The notes under the pieces: generated by a model | Told to the model about the DNA's origin: nothing | The model's database searches: none | The model's input: only the letters and a program-made list of their open reading frames with translations | Source of the DNA: Nageia nagi | Lineage: Eukaryota; Pinophyta | Direction: 5' to 3' | Length of the DNA: 64,000 bases | Assembly: GCA_050084985.1 (NCBI GenBank) | Contig: JBITNC010000001.1 | Span: forward strand, 66,836,001 to 66,900,000 | Part shown: positions 19,640 through 32,879 of the stretch, piece after piece | Layout of the letters: each line of letters starts with the position of its first letter | Position numbering within the stretch: position 1 is the first letter of the stretch | Program-made: the position numbers and the translations under genes

Positions 19640-22100
19640 TGACTTCCACTGCATTGAATTCCATTCCACCTTTCAACTAAAGGAATATAGTTAATAAACC
19701 TATTCAAATGGCTCAAAAAGTTGCACCTCTTATTTATCCAGAATGGAATGTTTTAGAGGCTCTCCATATTGTAAATTCCCATGAGATTCCTATGCAAGCT
19801 GCTAAAGCTTTGTAGCATTAGGATGGTTATGAAAAGATTACTTATGAACATTGTTGAGGTATTGCAAATATGGAAAAACAACATAGTATTATTTACAAAA
19901 TATTTTGAGAATTCAAATAAATAAATAATTACAAAATCCAAGATACTTGTTTTGATCTATAAATAGCAATTTAGACCATACAAAAAAATAGATGAAGAAG
20001 ATAGCAACTTTAGAATTAGGATGACAATACCAATCAAGAACTATGATTTATATACTTACCTTAAAAAGTGTATTTTACATTGGATAATGATGATATATTT
20101 GATGTGTGGATGGTAGAAGAATCCTACTCTAGAAGCTGTGACCTAAAATATTACAAAAAGAGGATCGCAAGTGATTTAATTGTGTTCAAAAGGAGCATTG
20201 GTGGTGTATTTAGCATGAATAAGGAGCATCAATGGTCTTTGTCAAAATGCCTTTTGCTTTCAAACCAAGTCAAGTACTTGCATATGGATCTTTTGAATAA
20301 ATATATGATATTGATATAGATCATCAGTGTTAGAATAGCTTGCATAAGGAATTACACAAACCATAGCCTTGAATGGTGATGTCAAGAGACATCTAAAGGA
20401 TTGCCACCATCATGACTAGATATGGGACCATGTATCTCCTTGATGTGGACTTACTATTAGATCCCTATTTATATAGATAATAATATGACCTACTCCTTAG
20501 GTTGATGTGTACCTACATAAACAGGGTAACCCATAATACATAATGATATTCAAGACAACCATTAATATCATAACCATATTCAAAATAAACATTGACATCA
20601 TAATCATATTCAAGATAAGTATTGATATCATTACATTAAATATTCTAGGTGTGTATTAGTGTAAGAAAATGTATTTATTTAAATGCATAAATAAATTTTA
20701 TGTGATAAAAAGTATATTCCATGAATATGTGATATTGAGATTGCTCACTATGCTCACTATGCATAAATATCCTTAGTCATTGATGTCTTAGTTTACTGTT
20801 ATTTAGTGAGATCCTATGGAGAATATATTTGAATTTAATCTTAGATTTTCTAAATCTTTGGCTAGAATGCCTTTAGATGTGAGGTCATATTCTTCTACAA
20901 CTTTAATATTTTATCTTAGAGATTTTACTCCTGATCTAGCTACTACAATTTAGATGATTGGTCCCCAATATTTCCTTGAAATTTATAAATATCCTTTATA
21001 AGCTTAAGGTGCCTTCATATCTTCTTGCAAGGTATTCACACCTATGAAATATGCACCCTCATCTTCCATGCAACCCTCCATGCAAAATTATTCTCCTCTA
21101 CCTATATCTTAGGAACCCCAATTGAATATTTAGACATAAAAAAATCAACTTGCTTTTCCTACTTCATAACCACATCTTTCCTCACCCACATCTATTCCAT
21201 AATTAACACTTCTTACACCTACCTATAGTAGCAACATGTAACAACTAGAAAATGCCAACCAAATGAAGATTACTGAATTGGAATCTTTGATGAAGACTCT
21301 ATATAATTAGATGATAGCTAAATAAAGAAGAGCTTAAAGGAGAGATTACTATGAATGACAAGATGATGGAGGAAAAAAGAGGAGTATCCCTTTCCTACTA
21401 GATATCAATAACCATAATAGAAGGATTCCCCCAATTTGATAGAGTATATATGTCTCCTGAGGCATATATTCCTCCATCTAATCAAGACTGGTGTAGGGTT
21501 TCTAATAATCCTCATATCCAATTTTTTTTTCCTTATATATCAACATAAAATGAGGTTATAAACTAATGGAGGGTTAAAAAATGATTACTATGTGTATGAA
21601 GTAGCATCAAAAACCAATTTCATGATTCTACCAAAATCTTCTAATAGAGCATATGAAACTAGGTTTGTAGCTAGACAATTTCCACCTTAGAGGAAGGTAT
21701 AATCTCACCCATTAATCCCATTTAACCACCATTAGTTTTACATACCAAGTTACCATAAAATATTCCTATAGATGAATCTATCACTTTTGATAAGGTTTTA
21801 CAAAAAAAGTAAATTTTAAGAAAATAATCAGCTGATCAACCTTCTACTTTCCTAAAGATTCAAGTTAGGGAGAAAGTAACTAAGAGGTTCAAATACCTAT
21901 CTCTAAAAAGGGCCCAAAGAGAAGAAGCAACTTAGTCATATAAAAGAAAATATCCAATAGAGATTTCTTATTGCATTAATTCTCCATACAATATTATGGA
22001 TGAGTTGAAGAGCATACCATCAAGAGCATCACTCTTTTATGCCTTACACATTATTGAATAGATTAATCTAGTGAAGGTAGCACTCATGATTGATACTGAA
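19640..22100 (+). pseudogene. gag: gag of element C, split by a solo LTR
   Basis: The first part (ATG 19708, MAQKVAPLIYPEWNVLEALH) is broken at 19889 by the solo LTR insertion. The reading resumes after 20715, where PMENIFEFNLRFSKSLARMP, IFYLRDFTPDLATTI and GPQYFLEIYKYP resemble gag core helices. Many in-frame TAG/TAA stops follow. A later segment (about 21600-22100), KVTKRFKYLSLKRAQREEA and NIMDELKSIPSRASLF, leads into protease. Confidence 0.7.
19890..20710 (-). mobile_element. Solo LTR of the N family, with AGTAT target duplication
   Basis: The reverse complement aligns with the N 3' LTR from end to end: TATTTACAAA at the left matches TGTTTACAAA, and TTTTATGTGATAAAA at the right matches TTTTTATGTGTTAACA. 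The middle shares GGACTTACTATTAGATCCC and the TATA region. Flanks 19885-19889 and 20711-20715 are both AGTAT. No internal region remains, so it arose by LTR-LTR recombination. It is much more diverged than the LTRs of N. Confidence 0.9.
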
Positions 22101-22169
22101 GGAGATAATAGTTGGAATTGTAGTCTAGATGCAATTGTAAAGTTACCAGGTATGGGTAAAAATAGACTT

Positions 22170-22560
22170 CCTCATTTCTACATTTCTCTTGAATAAAGAC
22201 ATATTTTCCATAATTGCATGATAGATTTAGGCGTATCCATGATTATTATGCCTAAGAAAGTGTCTGATGTATTTGGACTAACCTACACTAGAGACTCCCT
22301 TGGAATACTCTAGTTGGATGGTACTAATATCAAAATCCTTGGTGTAGTGAAAGATATCCTAATGAAGTTTCACAAATGTACAAGAGTCTCAATTGCCCAA
22401 GGTATGATAGTTGTAGACCTTCCCCCATGTTTGGTTTGTGTTTTTCAAGAGAGTTTACATTCAAAATGGGAGGGTACTTAGCTATGGATTATTCCCATAG
22501 AACTATTCCTTTCAAGAATAGAATATTTAAGTTTTTCAATGAACCTATTGTATGTTTTTC
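22170..22560 (+). pseudogene. Protease of element C (decayed)
   Basis: Reads HNCMIDLGVSMIIMPKKVSD then ILGVVKDILMKFHK. The Asp of the DTG box is kept and Thr is Leu. Same place and neighbouring residues as in B and F. Confidence 0.7.
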
Positions 22561-22779
22561 CACTAAGAAACCTTCCTAAGTTAGCATGAGAGGTGAGCAT
22601 ACTTTGTAAACAAATGATGTTGAAATGGAATTAAACTCTATAGATTTAGTTTCTAAACTTATGATCAAGGAAATTAAGAGAAAGTGAATGGGAATTATGT
22701 ACTTCTTGAAGAAATTATAATACTAAGGCCCTTACCCTTTATAAACTAAGAGAACAAGAGTTATAGGCAATGCAATTTG

Positions 22780-23140
22780 ATGGATAAAAATCAAAGAATG
22801 GTGTTGGTGCATGGGTTGTTTTGAAATCTGCTTTTGGTGAAATAAAGAGGTATTGCTTTCATTTGACTTGGAGTTGTATAAATAATGTAGTAGAATATGA
22901 AGCCTTGTACTTAGGGATGGAATAAGAAAAAAAAGTTGAAAATAAAATTTTAACCATTTTGGTTATTCAAAATTGGTTATCAACCAGGTGACCAATAAGT
23001 GTTCAGCTAATTATCTCAAAAAAATATAGGAATAGAGTATGGGATCTATTAAAGAGTTTAATTCTCTCAATTTTACTACAATCCTCAAGGATCAGAATAG
23101 TGAAGCTAATTCCTTAGCTTAGAAAGGATCAAAATTTGAT
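22780..23140 (+). pseudogene. Extra RNase H domain of element C, upstream of RT
   Basis: Reads FDG.KSKNGVGAWVVL, then CINNVVEYEALYLGME, then KYRNRVWDLLKSL. The first two acidic blocks of an archaeal-type RNase H are clear; the third (GDSQL-type) has decayed. Equivalent domains lie at 12060-12420 (A) and 42845-43310 (B). Confidence 0.8.
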
Positions 23141-23257
23141 CCCACTCATCATTAGCAAAGAAGAAAAGGTATCCAATTGATTTTCAAGCCTTTTATTTCT
23201 AGATAATAACTATTTTTAACTATTTTTTGAAAGTTATATATAATGATGAAGACATGA

Positions 23258-24400
23258 ATGCTTTATTCGCTCACAACTGTTATGTTAAAAAACCAAGAGT
23301 CATTGGTTGAGGTATTCAAAAAAGAAGATATGTTACAATTGAGAAATAATACTATGCTAAAAGGTATTGTTGAATTTGAAAATCTCTTCAATATAGATGA
23401 TCAATTAAGAAGAGAAAATATTGTAACTTCTCCCAAGAACTTTAAAGTGTTAGAAATAGCTCCTTACAAGGTTATGAAAATTGGTATAAAGAACTCACCA
23501 AAAGATATTCTGGAGATAGATAAAATAATGAAGGAGTTTATTGATATCATGGAATGGAGTTATGATGATGTGAAGTTGTTCAATAAAGATGTTATCCAAC
23601 ACACCATAGATTTGAATGAAGGGATGATTCCTTTTCAATAAAAACAAAGGCTAGGAAATCCTAAGATTGAGGTGATAATGCAACAAGAGATTCAAAATTT
23701 ATTTTAGGAAAAGATTATATATCCTATCAAGCATTCCACCAAGTGGTTAATTTGGTACTGATTAGAAAGAAGAATGGAGATATTAGGTTGTGTGTGGATT
23801 TTTTGGAATCTTAATAGAGCCTCACTTAAGGATAACTACCCTTTGCATCCTATGGAACAAATTCTACATACTATTGTAGGATCATAGTGCCTTTTTTTCT
23901 TAATGGATTCTCTAGTTATAACCAAATTTTAGTGAAAGATAAAGATCAATATAAAATTGCATTTACTACAAAGTGGAGTATATTTTCTTTCCAATAAATG
24001 TCATTTGGTTTATACAATGGTGGAGGAAATTTTCAAAGGGTTGTGGACCATGCATTCGAGGAATTAATAAAAAAGTCTATTTTAGTATATTTAGATGATA
24101 TTATATTTTTTTTTAAAAAAGAAGAATGATCACTTGCAATATATTTTACAAAATTTTATGAAATGTCAATAATTCATAATTTCATTGAATTCAAAGAAAT
24201 CCATCTTTCCTGTGGATCAAGGAAAGTTACTGGGACATGTCATTTCAAAGGATAGATTCTCCATTGATCTGGAGAGAGTGGAAGCTATCTCTAAGCTTTG
24301 CATCCCATACAATATTAAGAAGTTTCAAACCTTGTTGGGTCAAATAATTTTTGTAAGAAGGTTCATTCAAGACTTTTCCATAATTATTTAGCCAATAAAA
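23258..24400 (+). pseudogene. Reverse transcriptase of element C (decayed)
   Basis: An open 127-codon stretch (23258-23641) leads into the RT N-terminus: DVIQHTIDLNEGMIPFQ, then KQRLGNPKIEVIMQQEIQ. The palm shows VVDHAFEELIKKSILVYLDD, with catalytic DD kept, and the thumb/connection part is open at 24185-24391 (LGHVISKDRFSIDLERVEAI; TLLGQIIFVRRFIQDFS). At least two frameshifts and several stops. Confidence 0.9.
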
Positions 24401-24900
24401 AAACTATTCAAAGAGAATGTTCCTTTTAAGTGGACACCAAAGTGAGCTAAGGCTTTTGAATAGATAAAATCTACTATTATATCCACTCCAGTCTAAAGAA
24501 ATCCTAACTTCTCAAGGGAATTTATCTTGTATGCATATAGATAAGAAAAGAGCATTGCTGCAATTTTGACATAGAATGAAGACAATCATGATGAAAATCC
24601 TATAACCTTATTCATCCTAATCCTACATGGAGTTGAGGAAATGTATGGATTTATTGAAAAATAGGTTTTCACTATTATGATAGCCCTTGACAAATTAAAG
24701 CACTATATATATCAGAATAAAATTATAATGGTTGCCATTCATCATGATATTAGGAGTTACATTATGCAAGGTGAAATGGATTCCAACAAAGATCGATGGA
24801 TTATGAAGTTTTTGTAGTATAATGTTAAAATACATCCTAAAAAGGTAGTTAAGGGTAGATATATTTGTAAATAGTTGTATAAAGACCAAATATCTAATCA
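24401..24900 (+). pseudogene. RT-linked RNase H of element C (decayed)
   Basis: Reads AKAFE.IKSTIISTPV, NPNFSREFILYAY, SIAAILT and IALDKLKHYIYQNKI, the usual gypsy RNase H pattern after RT. About eight stops in one frame, nearly all TAG or TAA at Gln-like positions. Confidence 0.75.
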
Positions 24901-25179
24901 CATCATGATTTTTGAAGTAGAAGATGAAGATAGAGAACTTTTAGAAGTTCTAGAAGAATCAGATAATTAGATAACTCAACTTTGTACATACTTTGAAAGT
25001 GGTAGATTACCATATGACCTTAAAGCTTCTTAGAGGAGAAGATTTAGATTAAATGCTCTTAATTATTGCATAATAGATAGAGGAAAAGATTTAGATTAAA
25101 TTCTTATTATTGCATAATAGATAATGTACTATCTAAAAATAATCATGATGGAATACTATTTAGATACATTCATCTAGAC

Positions 25180-25960
25180 AAAGTTAAAAAGGTTCTAAAA
25201 GTGTTTCATTTAGGTTTCTCTGGAGAACACTATTCATGATATACCATTATTGCAAAACTTTATAGGTAGGTTTTTATTGGCATTCCTTGTATATATATTC
25301 CTTTCGAATTACCAAATAATGCAATAAGTATCATAGATTTATGGGAAGAAGAAGAATGGTAGCCATGCCATTACAATCCATAACTAGAAAAGAACATTTT
25401 CCAGCAATGGGGCCTTGATTTTATTGGAATGATCAATCCAAGGTCCTTATTCAAAAATAATTCATTTTGATAGCTACATATTACTTCAAAATATGGATAA
25501 TATTTTTTGCTACTAAATTCCAAGATCAACAAATAATCATCTCTTTTATGGAGAGGATTATTACAAGGTTTAGTATCCTATAAACTGTTATATTAGATAA
25601 TGGTCCAACATTTATAGGAGCCAATGTCTTAGAATTTGCTCTCAAGTATGGCATCTAATAGAAACATTATTCTAATTATTACCCTCATGGTAATGGGTTG
25701 GTTGAGTCAATGAATAAAAACTTATTGAGAATACAAAGAAGATAATACATGAAAATCAAAGAGACTGGGATAAGAATCTTGGCCTAGCATTATGGAAGAT
25801 TGGATCACCTACAAGTCATCAATCAAAAATTCTCCTATGTTCTAGTATATGGGAAATGATCTATATTGTTGTCTCACATAAATTTACCCTCTTTATATCT
25901 ACTCAACCAATATGAGATTAATGATGCAAACCCATTATAGGTAAGGATGTTTACTCTTAT
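25180..25960 (+). pseudogene. Integrase of element C (decayed)
   Basis: The core shows LDNGPTFIGANVLEFALKYG (second catalytic Asp), then NYYPHGNGLVESMNKNLL (catalytic Glu). The first Asp region (about 25420) reads FYWNDQSK in place of FDFIGxIN, a frameshift or decay. The zinc-finger part lies at about 25180-25330. Confidence 0.8.
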
Positions 25961-26799
25961 CTACTTAGACAAATTCCAAGATAATTCATACAAAGAAATC
26001 CATAAGAGAAATAACACAGTGAAGAAATGGTTTGATAAGATATATGCATATTATGTTTACTTCAAGCCTATATACTTGGTGCTTAAATTAGATGAAGATA
26101 AATTTAAGATCAGATGCCACCATAAGTTTATTCTCTATGGTTTGGTCCATACACCATTGTCTAAGAAATCCAAAAAAATGCATTTGACTTGGAGGGGTTA
26201 TATGGTTAGATTCTTTCAATCATGATCAACAACTAGTATTTGAAGTTATATACTACATGTTAAACATGTAAGTTGTATTATATGTATATATTTTAAATTT
26301 TAATTTTTTCATGCATAGTTTTCAAGGTGAATCTCTACATTAATTAAGGTAGTTAAGTATCTTTGTAATCCATTTTAACCCACTTGAAGTCTATACCTTA
26401 TCCATTTTGCCTTTGCATTTTTGAGTGATCGAGATCTTAGGGTTTTTAGAGCTTTCAAAAGTTCCTACCTTCGAATCCAATCTATGCATCTTAAATCCAT
26501 ATTTTCATTCAAATGGGTAATTCTTTGGCACCTTAGAGCATATTGTAATGATAAAAATAAGAATTTATTTGATACAAATTTGCTCAAAAATCATGTAGAT
26601 CTAAAAGTAAAATCCTTCAAAGCCAAAAATGTTGAAGATAGTTCATTATGGGATTTTTTTATATAAAATAGATTTCATTGTACCCTTTTTATGAGAGAGG
26701 TGTCACCCCTACCCTAAATTAATCAAATCCCTAACTCCCTAAACAAAATTTGAGTCAAAAAAATATCCAAAATAGCGAGGGAGCTATGATTATTAATTT
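25961..26799 (+). other. Element C, between integrase and extra ORF
   Basis: The left part is probably the integrase C-terminus (open frame 25947-26225 with LTWRGYMV). The rest is AT-rich with a short open frame (26421-26666) of no recognised kind. Confidence 0.4.
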
Positions 26800-29700
26800 G
26801 AGCCATTTTGAAATGTATAAAGCCCTCTTTCAGCTAGATTCGATAAAGCCTTGGGCTAGTGTAAAGGTGGTCGCAAAGGATAGAGATAAATTACCCTTGG
26901 ACTAGTCAAACCATTTTTTACTAAGTCTTGTTATAGAGCAAAATAAGTTTCATGGGATCTTAGGATTTAAACCTGACTTGTCCTACTTTGTTATCATGAT
27001 CATGGCATTGTGTAGGAAAAAAGATAAAAATTATGCAACTTGAGCATATCACCATGGCATTTTGGATAATTAAGAACCAAACTTAGTATCATCAAGATTG
27101 GTATGAGATGATCTATGATAAATTGGCTATGAGGTTGATGATCAAGGATATATTATATGAGTACCTTTATTACTCCTTAATTTGTTAGCTGCTTCTCCAT
27201 TAACATCCAAAAGCCTTCCTAGACCTACAATTTTCCTAGATAAATGAATATGAAAATATCTAAAGGGTATATGAGTGGACTTAGGTGCTGAGTATTAATA
27301 GGTCCTATTATGAATTTGTGAGATACTTTCTCTTCCCTGCACTCAATTTTATTTTTGAAAAAACTTATCCTAGGTTATCAAAATTAGCAATTTCAAATTT
27401 GAAGCTAGGAAAATTCCAAAAAAGAGATTATTATTTCATAGATAATTATACAATTATAATTTTGAATGGATTATGTGATAAGATGATGAAACTATGATTT
27501 TTTATTTCAAACTGGGTTTTTTCCATGGAGGTCACCAAGAAAGAAGATTATGTTGAAACACCATGGGGATTCCTTAAGGGGAAAAAAGTTTGTTTACATA
27601 TACCTCAACTTCTACTCAGTTCAAGCCTTGAATAAATTTTTCTATAAATATTTAATAATAAAATATAGAGGCTACAACTAGAGAAAATTTTAGTGTCATG
27701 GCCATATGATCCTTTAGGAGTGTTCACTATCCATTTGAATTCAATTAATTCAAAGGCTCTAAATTTTGTCAGATTTTCAATGGATAAATTTGAAAATTTT
27801 AGAAATAACTCTAAACATGGACCATTTTTATTAGATTCTTTGCTAGAGTCTTCATGCATTCCTTTGTTGAGAATAAATTACACCATCAAGGTTGAGTTCT
27901 CTTCAACCATTGATAGAGAGATCAACTTTCCCAAGGCTCTTCATAAAAGCCTTGATAGCTTTGAATGACTTGAGCATAAGAATAAGTGTTTTGTACAATA
28001 TCAGGTAGAGAGAAAGCAAAAATCATTGGGATGGATGTGCAAACAAAATAATGCATTATTTGGTGCCTATGATATAGAGTATGACACATATAAGGCTATA
28101 GAACCTAAGAAGAAAAGAGTAAGGACCATTGATAAATTTTGAAGGCTACAAAAGGAATGGGTCAGATGACTACCGAAGGGAAGACATTGTTGAAAAAGCA
28201 AAACAAAATATGGGGAATAGCCAAGATGATGGGAGCTACTATTAAGGCTCAGGTAGATGAAAGAATAGTGTTAGATAAAGACCTTATTTATATGAATCAG
28301 CTAAAGACAAAGCTTACTAAAGAGAATGAAGATAAAAGGAAAGAGTAAGAAAAGAAAGATGCTACTCTAGCCAAGCAGCTAGAAAAAGAAGAAACTTTGA
28401 TAAGAAAGAAAATCATTAGGTAAAGAAAAGCAAAATTACTAAAGAAAACTTATAAGTAAATGAATAAGGGGGAAAAATCACCAAAACTACCTAAGAAAGC
28501 TCAACCTATGAAGATGTTCCTTTAAGGTTCAACTATAAAAAATGATGAACCTATAAGAGATATCACTAGAGAAGGTCAATTTGATGATTTAGATAGTGGA
28601 GACACTGACTCCACTTAGCCCTTCAGAGTAGTCAAAAGGAGTTACAAGAAAATACCCTCTCCCAATTCCACACCTTCAAAAGAGGAGAGCCCTAATCCTA
28701 AAAAGAAAAGAAAAATTATTCTAAAGGCACATGAAGTAAAGGAACAAACACTAGAGCTAGTCCAAACTATTCCTTCTCCTCAACATACAACTTTGGTGAG
28801 CCCATAACTTGAAAGTCCAAGAAGGGATAAATTAGATAATGAAGAAGATGTTATATTCATTGTGATACCACCTATATTCATTTGAAAAATAAAATCTTCT
28901 TCTTTACCTATAGATTACAACATTATTGATAAATCAAACAAAGAGTGGTTCGAGAAGCACCATAAAGAGCCAAGGATTCATGGGCAAATTTAGTTGGATA
29001 CCATAATAAATATTTGGAAATAGGTATTAGAGATATCAACAACATAATTTGATGCATCATCTGAATAACCTTCAGATACTTAAAGTATATCTTTATAGTT
29101 GAGTTTTGATAAAATATGTTGAATGGATAAAAGGAAGATAATGAGAACTGACATGACCTTGATAGATGATGATGTGATAATACTAGAGAGAAAAATCTAC
29201 AAGTTGGAGAAGGAGTAAGCTATTACCATTGAAAAGGATAATTTTAACCTTACACATATAAATTTATTGAATAGACAAATTCAACTGATGAAGGAAGCTA
29301 CAAAATCTTCTAAGTTAGCCAAAGTTGTAGAAGAAAGAGAAGAGGAGCTAAAAGCCAAAGGCATAGAGTTCACCATGAAAAATGGATAGATTGAAGCTTT
29401 AAAACCAAATATTGATTCTTTGAAAGATTCACTTAAAAATAAAGAGGCAAAATATAAATCCTTAGAAGATGTAAAGAAAAAACTCCAAGGAGATATGAAA
29501 GCTTTCCATTATGCAGATGCAAAGAAAGATGCTAATTTGAAAGAAATAATAAATAATTTTGCTAAGGTAAAGACAAAGTTAAAGGAGAAATTGAATATTA
29601 AATATTAAAATCATACCCAAGGTACACAAACATTGATAAATACTATCTTACCCATCGACACATTGAAAAATATTTAAGTTAGATACTAGGGTAAGGTTGT

Positions 29701-30350
29701 TCCAATTTTGGGTTTATTAAACTTAGTCTAGGAGTATGTATTATATTATGAGAAGAAAATAGGTGAATATAAATTTGTTTTGATTTGAATAATAATATTG
29801 TAAATATGTATATGGAGAATTTAAATATTATCAAGGTCATGAAACAAAACTATATTTTGGATATAGGTATTGATAAATCCTATGATAAGATTTGGAAAAC
29901 ATCTTAGAAAGTGGCCCATTTGCATGAGTTGATATTGTGTATAGATAAATGTATGAAATCACTCATGTTAGAGATTAGTAAGTTGAATAATGCCATAAAG
30001 GTTTTTGAAATAAATAGGATGCCCCCCTATATAAGAGTGATAAATTTGTATATACTCTAGATGAGATGAAGACATTTTGTGATGTGATGCAAAAAACATA
30101 TGATAATTTTGTAGATTGGATGGAGAGCAATTTGGAAGATAAGTTCTCAAAGTTCATCCAAGAAATGATAAAGGTAGAAAAATGGATTTCAAATTTCATA
30201 AGGATAAAATCAAATATCAATTTGAATATTTTACACTAGTTTATTTCCTTAGCAATGCTTATTCAAGAGATAGGTATGCCGTATGATAAGGAATGGGCCC
30301 CAACCCTAGATATTTTTCCAAAAAATGCACTAAAGGATAGAGTAGCATAA
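26800..30350 (+). pseudogene. Sense extra ORF of element C after integrase (decayed)
   Basis: A long coding-like stretch with many stops but persistent protein character. The first part resembles the extra ORF of B (DWYEMIYDKLAMRL; RDYYFIDNYTIIILNGL against GDWYFLKNCIVIIRHGF in B). The middle is Lys/Ser/Pro-rich (KRSYKKIPSPNSTPSKEESP). The tail is a coiled coil (28139-28348 and 29420-29608, e.g. LKNKEAKYKSLEDVKKKL). It may run on to about 30350. Extra ORFs are known in Tat-lineage elements; I cannot assign this one a function. Confidence 0.65.
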
Positions 30351-30456
30351 GGTAAATTTTGTATAGTTTGATAGTAGTTTCTTTTATAAATCATTACAAT
30401 TTTTTGATTTTGAGTTTAATATTTGGTGGCACAAATCTTTTAGCAAGTCACCAAAA

Positions 30457-31876
30457 TGTATATCCATACATGTTTTTTGCAGAAATAAGAAGGTTTTTAT
30501 ATGGGTATATTATTTTTGCATCCTTTACTATTTTTTGAATGCGTACACTTAGTAAATTTTTAACATATACCATGATATTTGATTTTGATAGAATTTCAAC
30601 AGTTTTGGAGCATATATATTCTACTAGAATTGTAGTAAAATCAATTTGAGCTAAGACTTAGTTAATTTTTGTGCATTCTTCATATTGTTTAGTTTTGGAA
30701 AGGGTATGATAGTTTTTGAGGCATGAAAATTGTTGGAGTAGAAAAGAAATCATTATAGTACTATATGTAGCTATTTTCTTATGTTTTGTAGAACATTTAA
30801 TTTTGCCAAAGATCCAACAATGTGGAGAGAACCAATTTCCACCAAAATAATAGGAAAATCATTCAAGGTATTTTCATCAGTTCTAGTTCTACAGTAGGTG
30901 ATTTGAGCATAAATAAGGAGAATTTCAATCATATTAATCACCTTACATGTTCCAATTTTAAAGACCCAGGTTCCACCTATTTAGATTCAAGCAGAAGAGG
31001 AGAATTACATTGAAACAATTCTTTTTTTGAATATTTAATTCTAATAGGTCTATCAAAATACAAGTACCTATAAATAGTGATAGAACCTGTACAAATTGCA
31101 TTTCCTTTCCAAAAGGTGATTTCAAATTTTAGATCCATGTTTCAAGTTTTGAATGCATTAAAGGTGTTAAAATGTGCAAGAAATTATTCTAGATACTTCA
31201 AGATTTGGATCTGAGTTGTAAATCATATCAGAATAAAATTTGATATGTAGTTAGTTACAAATATTTTTATATGTTAGATTTTGTTAGAAGTTAGTTAGGA
31301 GATATTTGTAGAAAAAAACTATAAGTATTTCTTATGTGAATGAAGAAGGGGTTGGATATAGTAGATATTTTCCCTATTTTATACTTGTTCCAAATGATAA
31401 TAGAATATAATTAGCTTCTTGATCTCTTAACTATGATCTATTTTTCACTCTTCTTAAATGGTTATGTGATATGCTTATTTGCACTTCATGAGTTGTGAAA
31501 GATAATCAATAGCTAATACGTATCTATAAATGCTTATACTTTGTTATTACTTAGAGTGACATGCATCATTTGGTGGCTATAAAATTAAATTATTCAATCA
31601 GCTTGAATTCTACTTCAATGAATGCCTAGACTAGTCTGGATATATTTTATTTTGCTTATTTGCACTCATTAACATAGTAGTTTAGATTTGATCTAATCTT
31701 GCAAATTTCTTTTCCTACATCATTTGATTTTATAAATTCCATTTGCTTAGTTTGATCAAGAAAGGAGTTGATCTTCTCCAAAGATCAATTTCTAGAAATA
31801 GAAATTGTATCAACAAAATTATAACTATGACTTTGATACATAGGAGTGTATACAAATTACCACATATTAGTCAATA
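30457..31876 (+). repeat. 3' LTR of element C
   Basis: Starts TGTATATCCATACAT and aligns with 17917-19345 throughout. The end is decayed (CAATA where the 5' copy has CAACA). No clear polypurine tract before it. Confidence 0.9.
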
Positions 31877-32879
31877 CAATGTATTGATATTTTTATATTT
31901 ATATGCATTTAGTTTTTAGTATTTTAATCAAACACTTGTAGCTAATATAAATATAATAATTTCTATAGTAATAAAATTTTCATGTAAATATGTTTAGACA
32001 TTGTCTTGCTCATTAATATGGGTGTATGGTCAACACTTCAGAATTAAGAGAAGGATGAGTCAAGAGTGACATTTGAATCTAGAGTGCAAGGTGATTTTGA
32101 CTAAGCAAGTCATGGAAGTGGAAGAGATCCAAAATTGATACAAGGAAAATTAAGTTATATTGGATAAATTTAAGATATTATTCAATTAGATTATAGGTGA
32201 TTCCAGTGTGTTATATTTAAATGTAAATAGTTTGACACACTTGATTGGGCTAAAATTATGCATGATATTCCTAGTAAATATCAAGAAATTAACTCCACAC
32301 AATATTTTCCTTAAGAGAAATAGCCATATATTTTACCACAACATTATCATCAAATATTTTTTGTCCTAGATGTTATAGATGAGAAAATATGGTTTGTTAT
32401 TAATTATGATCCTAGAGGAAAACATAGTGTACAAGTTCTTATTGATTAATTAATAAAGTGAAGTGGAAGCATTAAATATTTTGATTTATATTCTTATGGA
32501 ATGCTATATTATAAATGTTTATATGTATGGATGTTATTCAAAAATTTTATATGTACTAGTGTAAGAAACTGCTTCTCCTCATCCATCATTATTAATATCA
32601 TTAATAGTGTACTTTGGTATTGATATATATAAATCAAAAAATAAATTAGAATGTAATTGTTAAAAAACATTGTAGTTTTGAGATGAGATTGATGGATGGG
32701 ATGATAAAGCTAAATATAAGTTGTACCCTTATCTTGGGGGGTTTTTCCACTTGATAACTACCATTCAAGTCCACCTTGTAGCCTAGAAGAAACTTGACTC
32801 CTTAGGACTAAGGGCATTTGTACCCTCAAACATAATAGCTTACAATCATTCCAACACCTCCACTTTGATTGGAAATAAT
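31877..32879. other. Flank between C and the DUF3444 pseudogene
   Basis: AT-rich. One coding-like stretch at 32258-32449 on plus (HDIPSKYQEINSTQYF, then IFFVLDVIDEKIWFVINYD) with two stops. I do not recognise it. It could be part of a third, older element or the upstream part of the J-protein copy. Confidence 0.35.

Larger units (their letters stand above)
17917..31876 (+). mobile_element. Element C: 14-kb decayed Ty3/gypsy element with extra ORF
   Basis: Plus strand order: LTR, PBS, gag (interrupted by a solo LTR), protease, extra RNase H, RT, RNase H, integrase, long sense extra ORF, LTR. Both LTRs start TGT(GTA)TATCCATACAT and end near TTAGTCAA(C/T)A. No clear target duplication: TGAAA precedes the element and CAATG follows. 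Stops are frequent and mostly TAG or TAA in place of Gln. Confidence 0.9.

Noticed and set aside
20068-20319. 83-codon open frame
   Set aside because: Lies wholly inside the solo LTR; non-coding by homology with N's LTR.
17917-31876. Target duplication for element C
   Set aside because: TGAAA before the 5' LTR does not match CAATG after the 3' LTR; the ends are too decayed to call.
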